Of a stretch of DNA of 5,673 bases, positions 1-4,988 are shown piece by piece. Source of the stretch: Pseudomonadota bacterium (GTDB lineage: Bacteria > Pseudomonadota > Alphaproteobacteria > Rhodobacterales > Rhodobacteraceae). The stretch lies in assembly GCA_027623875.1 (NCBI GenBank), contig JAQBUS010000103.1, forward strand, positions 1 to 5,673, read 5' to 3'. A program made the position numbers and the translations under genes. The notes below the pieces were generated by a model. The model searched no databases and was not told the origin of the DNA. It saw only the letters and a program-made list of their open reading frames with translations. How positions within the stretch are numbered: the stretch's first letter is position 1; each line of letters begins with the position of its first letter.

Positions 1-500
1 AAATGATCAGATGCGGCTTTAGACGCCGAATAGGGGCTACGCGGATCATAAGGGGTTTTCTCGGTGAACCGAACAGATTTATCCTCCGGCAACGAGCCAA
101 ACACTTCATCGGTCGAAATATGGTGAAAGCGAAAGTTCAGGGGTCTCCCTGCTTTTAACCAAAAAGTCCTTGCAGCCTCAAGCAGGTGATAAGTGCCCAT
201 TATATTAGTCTCAATAAAATCACCTGGACCATCAATAGATCTGTCAACATGGGATTCTGCTGCAAGATGCATAACTGCATCTGGCCTATGCTTAGTAAAA
301 ACTAGGTCAAGAGCTGCGCGATCACATATATCTACTTGCTCAAAGACATATCCCTGACATTCTGCTACGGCATCTAAATTCTCAAGGCAAGCCGCATATG
401 TCAGTACATCCACATTCACTACCTCAAAACCTTGAGAGATTGCCTTGCGCACAACAGCAGAACCAATGAAGCCTGCTCCTCCAGTAACTAAAATTTTCAT
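1..500 (-). CDS. rfbB: dTDP-glucose 4,6-dehydratase, N-terminal 166 codons (cut by window edge)
   Basis: Partial gene: it starts with ATG at 500-498 and runs open off the left edge, about 166 codons of a family usually near 350. The enzyme (RfbB/RmlB, extended SDR family) converts dTDP-glucose to dTDP-4-keto-6-deoxyglucose in the cytoplasm, the second step towards dTDP-L-rhamnose. Visible motifs are the NAD-binding GGAGFIG (residues 7-13), D31 at the end of the second strand, LTYAACLENL (33-42; LTYAGNLENL is usual), HLAAESHVDRSID (78-90), the catalytic STDEVFG (129-135, with T130-D131-E132) and SPYSASK (155-161, Tyr157 and Lys161 of the YxxxK pair). The ATG overlaps the rfbC stop codon as ATGA, so the two genes are probably translationally coupled. 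The rest of the protein, and any rfbA/rfbD, lie outside the window. Family assignment is secure; whether the gene is intact cannot be judged. Confidence 0.95.
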   Translation of the reverse strand, partial: MKILVTGGAGFIGSAVVRKAISQGFEVVNVDVLTYAACLENLDAVAECQGYVFEQVDICDRAALDLVFTKHRPDAVMHLAAESHVDRSIDGPGDFIETNIMGTYHLLEAARTFWLKAGRPLNFRFHHISTDEVFGSLPEDKSVRFTEKTPYDPRSPYSASKAASDH

Positions 501-1069
501 ACATTAAGCTCCCAAGAAAAAGGGGAATCAAAGACTTTAAAAGACTTTGAATCTTCATCCTTCGCAGATAATTTAGGCTCTACTCCATCAGGCAAAGGCC
601 AGTCAATCCCTAGGCTACTCCAAAGCACCGACCCATCACATTGCGGGGCATAATTGTCGCTACACTTATACTGAACTTCTGTATCCGGCATAAGAGTTAC
701 AAAGCCGTGAAGGAAACCTTTCGGGATAAGTAATTGATAACCATTCTCTCTAGAGAGTTCCTCACCAACCCATTGCCCGTAAGTAGGCGAACCCTTCCGT
801 ATGTCCACTGCCACATCAAAAATTGCGCCGCGTGAGCAGCGTACAAGCTTTTCCTGCGCGTGGGGAGGCGATTGATAATGAAGTCCTCGAAGTGTCCCTA
901 GCTCTTTAGAATAAGAATGATTATCTTGTACAAAAGAAATTTCAAATCCAAGTGCTGCTGAAGAATTATCACTCCAAGTTTCTTCAAAGAAACCTCGATG
1001 GTCCTCAAAACGCTGAGGGACAATTATCAAAACCGACGGTAAGTTGGTTCTATGAATTTCAACACCCAT
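497..1069 (-). CDS. rfbC: dTDP-4-dehydrorhamnose 3,5-epimerase (RmlC)
   Basis: This 190-residue cupin-fold epimerase is full length for RmlC (about 180-190). It converts dTDP-4-keto-6-deoxyglucose, the RfbB product, to dTDP-4-keto-L-rhamnose. Motifs: FEDHRGFFEE (21-30), the substrate loop QDNHSYSK (48-55), GTLRGLHYQ (58-66) with the catalytic His64, the AQEKLVR and RGAIFDVAVDIR strands (71-91), IPKGFLHGF (115-123), EVQYKCSDNYAP (131-142) with Tyr134 and Tyr140, and LSAKD (167-171), whose Asp171 is the usual partner of the catalytic His. The start is supported by AAGAGG at 1081-1076, six bases before the ATG. The TGA stop overlaps the rfbB ATG (ATGA). One deviation: the usual Asp-Pro after the tryptophan near residue 150 is replaced (WSSLGIDWP). 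A 3-epimerase acting on another sugar nucleotide is possible, but the coupling to rfbB favours the rhamnose route. Confidence 0.94.
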   Translation of the reverse strand: MGVEIHRTNLPSVLIIVPQRFEDHRGFFEETWSDNSSAALGFEISFVQDNHSYSKELGTLRGLHYQSPPHAQEKLVRCSRGAIFDVAVDIRKGSPTYGQWVGEELSRENGYQLLIPKGFLHGFVTLMPDTEVQYKCSDNYAPQCDGSVLWSSLGIDWPLPDGVEPKLSAKDEDSKSFKVFDSPFSWELNV

Positions 1070-1122
1070 GCTATGCCTCTTAATAACTAACTATATAACT
1101 AATAACGAACAATTATTATCTA

Positions 1123-1147
1123 TCGCCTTGCACAATAAGACAGGCGA
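1123..1147 (-). other. Inverted repeat in the rfbG-rfbC gap
   Basis: The 113-bp gap between rfbG and rfbC contains TCGCCT(T)G at 1123-1130 and CAGGCGA at 1141-1147. They pair over seven base pairs with one bulged T and a 10-base loop. On the transcribed (minus) strand the T-run (complement of the A-run at about 1150-1156) lies before the hairpin, not after it, so it lacks the layout of an intrinsic terminator. It could be an mRNA stability or attenuation element, or chance. Nothing else recognisable lies in the gap apart from the rfbC ribosome binding site at 1076-1081 and AT-rich TAACTA-like repeats. Confidence 0.35.
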
Positions 1148-1182
1148 ACAAAAAAACTACTTTATAACTAAAGGCTAAATAA

Positions 1183-2271
1183 CTATCCCTCACTGTGTTC
1201 AAATTGACGTATTTGCTTAAGGGTCACCGCCTTTATATCTCGACCGCTGAGCCAAACCTTTTGCCATTCAATAATGCTGTCTAGGGCTTCAAACAAATCC
1301 CATTTAGGCTTCCATCCCAGTAGTTTTTTAGCTTTAGAAATATCTAACTTGAGTAATTGAGCTTCATGAGGCTGCTCAGACTCATCATGGATCCAGCTTG
1401 CGCCATCTCCCCATCGTTCGACTAAGTACTCGATGATCGACCTCACAGACTTTACATCATTTTCCTCGGGACCAAAGTTCCAAGCTTCAGCATATCTATC
1501 GCCATGAAGATAAAGTTGCTCAGCTAGAACCAAATATCCTGATAGAGGCTCTAAAACATGCTGCCAGGGCCTAGTAGCAGATGGATTTCTAATAATCACT
1601 GGTTCGTTATTTTTAAATGACTTGAAGAAATCAGGTATCAAACGATCTTCAGCCCAATCACCGCCACCAATTACATTTCCTGCCCGACCTGAGCCAATTT
1701 TCGCTGATCCTAAACAATTAAAAAAAGAACTCCTGTATGCTGCAGTTACAAGTTCGGAGCACCCTTTACTATTACTATAGGGATCTCGACCTCCCATAGG
1801 TTCATCTTCACGATAACCCCAAATCCATTCTTTATTTTCATAACATTTATCTGTGGTCACATTAACAACAGCCTTAACCGAAGGCGAACTTCTAACAGCC
1901 TCTAAGAGATGAACTGTTCCCATGACATTCGTGCTGTATGTATCTACTGGATTTTTATAAGAGAGTCGAACTAATGGTTGCGCAGCCATATGAATAACAA
2001 TATCGGGTGCAAAACTTCCCATAGCTTGCGAGAGTTTGTCCAGATCTCTTACATCACCAATTATGGATTCTATCTCATCAGCCACCGATGCGGCCTCAAA
2101 AAAATTAGGTTTTGTGTTAGGAGCCAATGCATAACCAGCCAATATTGCTCCCATTGAGTTAAGCCAAATAGATAGCCAGGTGCCTTTGAAACCTGTATGA
2201 CCAGTAATAAAAACCTTCTTACCTTTCCAAAATTCTGAATTGACCATGCCGACTACTGCCATGTTTTCCAT
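1183..2271 (-). CDS. rfbG: CDP-glucose 4,6-dehydratase
   Basis: Extended SDR enzyme converting CDP-glucose to CDP-4-keto-6-deoxyglucose, the second step of CDP-3,6-dideoxyhexose synthesis. Counting from the first ATG (362 residues), it shows FITGHTGFKG (21-30, NAD-binding glycines), IGDVRD (71-76), HMAAQPLVRLSY (94-105), TYSTNVMGTVHLLE (111-124), the catalytic TTDKCY (139-144) and DPYSNSK (163-169, Tyr165/Lys169), RAGNVIGGGDW (196-206) and RPWQHVLEPLSGY (234-246). This set is diagnostic of RfbG/DdhB. The start is ambiguous. The first ATG (2271) has GGGGGGAG 11 bases upstream and overlaps rfbF by 19 nt. The third in-frame ATG (2247; 354 residues, MVNSEFW) aligns best with the start of Salmonella RfbG as I remember it, and would leave a 5-nt gap. 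The residues between GSA and RAGNV are fewer than in that Salmonella protein. It takes its substrate from RfbF. Confidence 0.95.
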   Translation of the reverse strand: MENMAVVGMVNSEFWKGKKVFITGHTGFKGTWLSIWLNSMGAILAGYALAPNTKPNFFEAASVADEIESIIGDVRDLDKLSQAMGSFAPDIVIHMAAQPLVRLSYKNPVDTYSTNVMGTVHLLEAVRSSPSVKAVVNVTTDKCYENKEWIWGYREDEPMGGRDPYSNSKGCSELVTAAYRSSFFNCLGSAKIGSGRAGNVIGGGDWAEDRLIPDFFKSFKNNEPVIIRNPSATRPWQHVLEPLSGYLVLAEQLYLHGDRYAEAWNFGPEENDVKSVRSIIEYLVERWGDGASWIHDESEQPHEAQLLKLDISKAKKLLGWKPKWDLFEALDSIIEWQKVWLSGRDIKAVTLKQIRQFEHSEG

Positions 2272-3026
2272 GGGGCTTTATTCTCCCCCCACAGACCATC
2301 AAGGAATATTTTATCTCGCAGAGTATCCATAGGCTGCCAAAATCCTTTATGCTCAAATGCCATTAACTCCCCATCAACCGCTAAAGATTTCAGTGGTTCC
2401 TGCTCCCATACGCTCTGGGAATCTTTAATTCTATTCAGTACCTTTGATGACAAGACAAAGAACCCACCATTTATCGTTCCGCCATCACCTTTTGGCTTTT
2501 CCATAAAACTCTTAACAGATGAGTCTTCTAATTCTAAAGCCCCAAATCTACCAGGAGGAAAAACTGACGCTACCGTGGCAAGCTTGCCATGTTTCTCATG
2601 GAATTCGATAGATTCAGCAATATCTATATCGCTAACTCCATCACCATAAGTCAAACAAAACGTCTCCTCAGTATCAAGATACTGACGTACAGCTAAAAGT
2701 CTACCTCCTGTGTGAGCACTTTCACCTGTATCAACCAAAGTCACTTTCCAAGGCTCAGCTCTTCCGTCATGAACCTCCATCCGATTTTCTTTCATATGAA
2801 AAGTAACATCAGATTGATGGAGAAAGTAATTTGCAAAGTACTCCTTAATTAAATAGCCTTTATAGCCACAACATATGATGAAGTCATTAACCCCACATTT
2901 GGAGTACATTTTCATAATATGCCAAAGAATTGGCTTGCCGCCAATTTCAATCATTGGTTTTGGCCTTAAGTTTGTTTCCTCACTAATTCTTGTCCCAAAA
3001 CCACCTGCTAGAATTACAACTTTCAT
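2253..3026 (-). CDS. rfbF: Glucose-1-phosphate cytidylyltransferase
   Basis: This 257-residue nucleotidyltransferase makes CDP-glucose from CTP and alpha-D-glucose-1-phosphate, the committed step of the CDP-sugar branch. Motifs: MKVVILAGGFGTRISEET (1-18, nucleotide-binding loop with Arg13), RPKPMIEIGGKP (21-32), CGYKGYLIKEYF (53-64), YGDGVSDID (127-135, metal-binding aspartates), SVFPPGRFGALE (154-165), EKPKGDGGTINGGFF (176-190) and FWQPMDTLRDK (229-239). The reading frame stays open 12 codons further, to an ATG at 3062, but the family starts at MKVVILAGG. That internal ATG (3026-3024) has a GGGAG eight bases upstream, so I place the start there; the resulting length equals that of the Salmonella enzyme. 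The 3' end overlaps rfbG. This is the first intact gene after the manC remnant, so its promoter may lie in the AT-rich leader upstream. Confidence 0.96.
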   Translation of the reverse strand: MKVVILAGGFGTRISEETNLRPKPMIEIGGKPILWHIMKMYSKCGVNDFIICCGYKGYLIKEYFANYFLHQSDVTFHMKENRMEVHDGRAEPWKVTLVDTGESAHTGGRLLAVRQYLDTEETFCLTYGDGVSDIDIAESIEFHEKHGKLATVASVFPPGRFGALELEDSSVKSFMEKPKGDGGTINGGFFVLSSKVLNRIKDSQSVWEQEPLKSLAVDGELMAFEHKGFWQPMDTLRDKIFLDGLWGENKAPWKTWQ

Positions 3027-3034
3027 TCCACTTG

Positions 3035-3039
3035 CTCCC
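3035..3039 (-). promoter_or_regulatory. rfbF ribosome binding site
   Basis: On the minus strand GGGAG occupies 3039-3035, eight bases before the ATG at 3026-3024. It decides the rfbF start in favour of the family-typical MKVVILAGG over the in-frame ATG at 3062-3060, which has no purine-rich site at a suitable distance. Confidence 0.7.
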
Positions 3040-3088
3040 ACTTTATAAATTGTCAAACACAATAAATGCTGAGTGTTTCAATATTAAC

Positions 3089-3118
3089 ATTTAGTTATTA
3101 ATTATTTAGTTATTAATT
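3089..3118. repeat. Perfect 15-bp tandem duplication (two copies)
   Basis: ATTTAGTTATTAATT occurs at 3089-3103 and again, identical and directly adjacent, at 3104-3118. It lies in the AT-rich leader about 63-92 bases upstream of the rfbF start. The 11-mer TTAGTTATTAA within each copy also occurs on the opposite strand at 1080-1090, just before rfbC. It could be replication slippage in low-complexity DNA or part of an AT-rich upstream promoter element. Two copies alone do not establish a function. Confidence 0.8.
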
Positions 3119-3181
3119 TAATTAAACTGGCAAATTATCCAACATATCTAAATGTCCAAGGCATCAGCATAAACCATTTTA

Positions 3182-3417
3182 TTTAATAGTCGATTCACCA
3201 AAAATTTTATGAAGTAGCTCTGCAACAAAGAATTGATGCTCCTTATGTATGACAAATTGTAACTGAAGGCTTAATATCCAAGCATTCAAGCTGCTTGGAC
3301 GTAGCTTGCAAAGTAGTGTCGTCACCATGAAGGATTAAAAATTGCTTGCAGTGTGGGGCTCGAGATAAAGGTCATAATCTTGCCTGATCTGCCTGGTATA
3401 AGGATAGCTTTAACCAT
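3182..3417 (-). pseudogene. manC: Decayed 5' remnant of manC (mannose-1-phosphate guanylyltransferase)
   Basis: Read on the minus strand, this apparently non-coding stretch preserves the start of ManC in three frames. Frame 1, from ATG 3417-3415, gives MVKAILIPGRSG, a worn form of the MIKAIILAGGSG nucleotide-binding loop. A net loss of two bases at about 3381 shifts to frame 2 (3380-3249): RL*PLSR, where TGA at 3374-3372 replaces the Trp of RLWPLSR, then KQFLILHGDDTTLQ (3347-3306) and LECLDIKPSVTICH (3290-3249), matching KQFL, the GD-T-LQ segment and the VICNEEH region. A second frameshift at about 3245 leads to frame 3 (3244-3182): KEHQFFVAELLHKI, matching EEHRFLVAEQLR-I. Similarity stops at about 3182, so roughly 390 of the usual ~470 codons are missing, including the catalytic ADH region. 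The old start overlaps the gmm stop by 8 nt (ATGGTTAA), as expected for an ancestral gmm-manC pair. It cannot make a functional enzyme. Confidence 0.88.
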
Positions 3418-3889
3418 TTGTATTATATTTCATATTTAATAACCAAATCGCATAGTTTCGAATGTAAGGGTGAAATTTTTCATGATTTGATACCACTGCC
3501 AGATCAAACCACTTAAATTTACTATGCTGATCATCTAAAATTATTTGAGGTTTAGAGATAAACTCTGCATAGTGGGGCAGGTTAACATAATGAGTTGATG
3601 TATTTTGATCAATAGCGCTATTGTGATAAAAATGATCCCACATACCCATTAATAGAAAGTCTTCCACCACGATGCTACTTAAACCTAATTCCACTTTAGC
3701 AAGCCTAAGCAATGCGTCCTGCCAGGTTTCATTTTTATGGATTCGTCCGCCTGGCGTAAACCACTCACCCTTTATAGGTTCGTTAATGCGTTTACCCAAA
3801 AAGAGCTTGCCATCAGATACTAAGCAGAGGTCAATTGAGACCAGCGGTACATTTTCTATGACTATTTTAAAGGTTCGCGAATCTAACAT
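3410..3889 (-). CDS. gmm: GDP-mannose mannosyl hydrolase (Nudix family)
   Basis: 159 residues, the length of E. coli Gmm (WcaH/GDPMK), which hydrolyses GDP-mannose or GDP-glucose to the free sugar and GDP and is thought to tune the GDP-mannose pool. Motifs: PLVSIDLCLV (15-24), LFLGKRINEPIKGEWFTPGGR (29-49), a modified Nudix box from Gly48 (Glu54, Arg62, Glu67, Gly69), MWDHFYHN (83-90), THYVNL (99-104) and DDQHSKFKWF (119-128). The Nudix box has Leu63 and Val66 where classical Nudix enzymes have Glu, a substitution typical of this subfamily. His122 aligns with the histidine proposed as catalytic base in the E. coli enzyme. The start ATG at 3889 has only a weak AAAGA upstream. It lies 86 bp after wzz, and its stop overlaps the manC remnant. 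All key residues look intact although its partner gene is dead. Confidence 0.92.
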   Translation of the reverse strand: MLDSRTFKIVIENVPLVSIDLCLVSDGKLFLGKRINEPIKGEWFTPGGRIHKNETWQDALLRLAKVELGLSSIVVEDFLLMGMWDHFYHNSAIDQNTSTHYVNLPHYAEFISKPQIILDDQHSKFKWFDLAVVSNHEKFHPYIRNYAIWLLNMKYNTNG

Positions 3890-3975
3890 TAGATCTTTAT
3901 TTTTTATTTCTAATGCCCATAAGAGCCTGCATCGAAGGTTAGCTAATTTAATTTAAGAATTTAATGCCTGAAAGC

Positions 3976-4920
3976 TTAAGAAGCTTTTTCTTTCAAAACA
4001 AAGGTTTTCACTAAAACAAAAATAATACCTAAAATCCCGCCTAGTAGTATGCTCAACATAATAATGAAGGACCTCCAAGGCTCTGATTTTCTTTCCATTA
4101 CCGCAGGAGGATCAACGTACTCAAAAACGTATGAATTCTTGGCTTCAATGAGAGTTAACTTTTTAGTTTCTTCTTGAATAAGATCTGCAAAAGCTACTTT
4201 GACTTCCTGTAGGCTCGATATTACTATCTGTTGATTGAGATAGTTCACGGATTTTTCTGACTCTAATTTATCCTTTTGTCTATAGAAAGCATTGATTTGA
4301 TTAATCATCAACTCAGCCCATTGGCTAGCCACAAATGGAGATTGATGTTTGATTTGCAAAGTAACAAAGCCAGTTTTTCTCTCTTCACTTACACTTAAGT
4401 GTTCCTCTATAAATACTTTGAAGCCATCTTGAGCGCTTGGCATTTGTTTATTAGCAATGGAATTGCCTTGAACCCAAGTATTGGTACTCTCCTTGTAAAT
4501 ACTGTCATCATAAGTAAGTGTATTGTCCTGTGAGTTCCAAGACTTAACAGCCATAAGATCTGGAAGGAAGATGTAAGGTAGTACATTATTTTCAAAAAAA
4601 CTAAGGGAACTAAGTTTTTTTATTGCTTGTGTGGACTTATTATCACTGTTAGATGGAATGTTTATTCCAGCAAGCGATGCCAGACCTCCATAACCTTTCA
4701 ATGCTCCAGAAATACCACCGGATGAACTCGCGGGAGCTAGTATGGCTTCTGATGAATATATATTAGGCAAGAGAAGGCTATAAATAACTCCAATAATTGA
4801 AAAAAAAGCAGTCATGGAAACAATAATCCATTTTCCTTGATTTAATGATTTAAAAATCTCTAGAAGATCTACTTCATGGTCATTATTTTCATTCAATTGG
4901 TCATTTGCTGGATTGTTCAT
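3976..4920 (-). CDS. wzz: Wzz-type O-antigen chain-length determinant
   Basis: A 314-residue inner-membrane polysaccharide co-polymerase that sets O-antigen modal length together with the Wzy polymerase. Layout: a cytoplasmic N-terminus rich in Asn/Asp/Glu (1-30), first membrane helix about 31-51 (WIIVSMTAFFSIIGVIYSLL), a periplasmic domain with YSSEAILAPA (55-64) and a Gly-rich segment ending GGLASLAGI (78-86), a long helical Lys/Glu/Gln-rich stretch (about 200-262), a proline-containing motif DPPAVMERKSEPWR (270-283) just before the second helix (about 284-306), and a short basic cytoplasmic tail. This is the standard Wzz/PCP topology, and the length fits the family. Lacking a C-terminal kinase domain, it is not a Wzc-type protein. 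The start ATG at 4920 has AAAGAG about 14 bases upstream, a weak site. It begins 68 bp after the rfbH-like gene, with a promoter candidate between them. The gene splits the CDP-sugar genes: rfbH-like before it, rfbF-rfbG after it. Confidence 0.93.
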   Translation of the reverse strand: MNNPANDQLNENNDHEVDLLEIFKSLNQGKWIIVSMTAFFSIIGVIYSLLLPNIYSSEAILAPASSSGGISGALKGYGGLASLAGINIPSNSDNKSTQAIKKLSSLSFFENNVLPYIFLPDLMAVKSWNSQDNTLTYDDSIYKESTNTWVQGNSIANKQMPSAQDGFKVFIEEHLSVSEERKTGFVTLQIKHQSPFVASQWAELMINQINAFYRQKDKLESEKSVNYLNQQIVISSLQEVKVAFADLIQEETKKLTLIEAKNSYVFEYVDPPAVMERKSEPWRSFIIMLSILLGGILGIIFVLVKTFVLKEKAS

Positions 4921-4954
4921 ATTGATTTTAAAAGCTCTTTAATTTAATTAATTT

Positions 4955-4982
4955 ATTATAACTGCCTAGGCGTATCTTTAAA
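4955..4982 (-). promoter_or_regulatory. Candidate sigma-70 promoter for wzz
   Basis: On the minus strand TTTAAA (4982-4977, four of six -35 bases) is followed after 16 bases by a perfect TATAAT (4960-4955), 34 bases upstream of the wzz ATG. The spacer contains the 8-bp palindrome GCCTAGGC (4971-4964). The AT-richness of the gap raises the chance of a random -10 match, so this is only a candidate. Confidence 0.4.
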
Positions 4983-4988
4983 AATTAC

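Larger units (their letters stand above)
3027..3181 (-). other. AT-rich leader upstream of rfbF
   Basis: This stretch lies between the last readable manC-like codon and rfbF and has no coding signal of its own. It is strikingly AT-rich: 9 G/C in the 60 bases 3061-3120 by hand count, against 30 of 60 in bases 1-60 of the window. It holds a 15-bp tandem duplication and the rfbF ribosome binding site. For a promoter on the minus strand, TTGCCA at 3133-3128 matches five of six -35 bases, but no good -10 box lies at the right spacing. TTGACA at about 3054-3049 is a perfect -35 match but sits too close to the start codon. I therefore assign no promoter. Confidence 0.6.

Noticed and set aside
2567..2575. 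CGGTAGCGT on the minus strand, resembling the core of the ops/JUMPstart element recognised by RfaH
   Set aside because: It lies inside rfbF codons for a conserved protein segment (LATVASV), matches only nine of the eleven bases of the element as I recall it, and is not in a leader. Chance is the simpler explanation.
3027..3062. A 12-codon N-terminal extension of RfbF from the ATG at 3062
   Set aside because: Family members start at MKVVILAGG, and the GGGAG site is placed for the inner ATG; the extension has no homologous counterpart.
3120..3181. Possible further relic (more of manC, or the start of manB) beyond the readable manC segment
   Set aside because: Short look-alikes such as MVYADALDI and FRYVG can be found in different frames, but none holds an ordered motif series.
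3672..3956. Plus-strand open frame of 94 codons
   Set aside because: It is antisense to gmm, whose Nudix and Gmm motifs are unambiguous; no family features of its own.
3890..3975. Short minus-strand reading frames between wzz and gmm, for example an 11-residue one starting MQALMG
   Set aside because: Too short, no good ribosome binding site and no recognisable family motif. It may be a further scar, but nothing supports that.
3971..3987. Inverted repeat AAAGCTT-AAG-AAGCTTT followed by T's on the plus strand, at the end of wzz
   Set aside because: The stem has only two G-C pairs, the T-run is on the wrong strand for the genes here, and part of it encodes the last Wzz residues. Not supported as a terminator.
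4407..4595. Minus-strand open frame of 62 codons inside wzz
   Set aside because: Out-of-frame shadow of wzz without motifs or a ribosome binding site.
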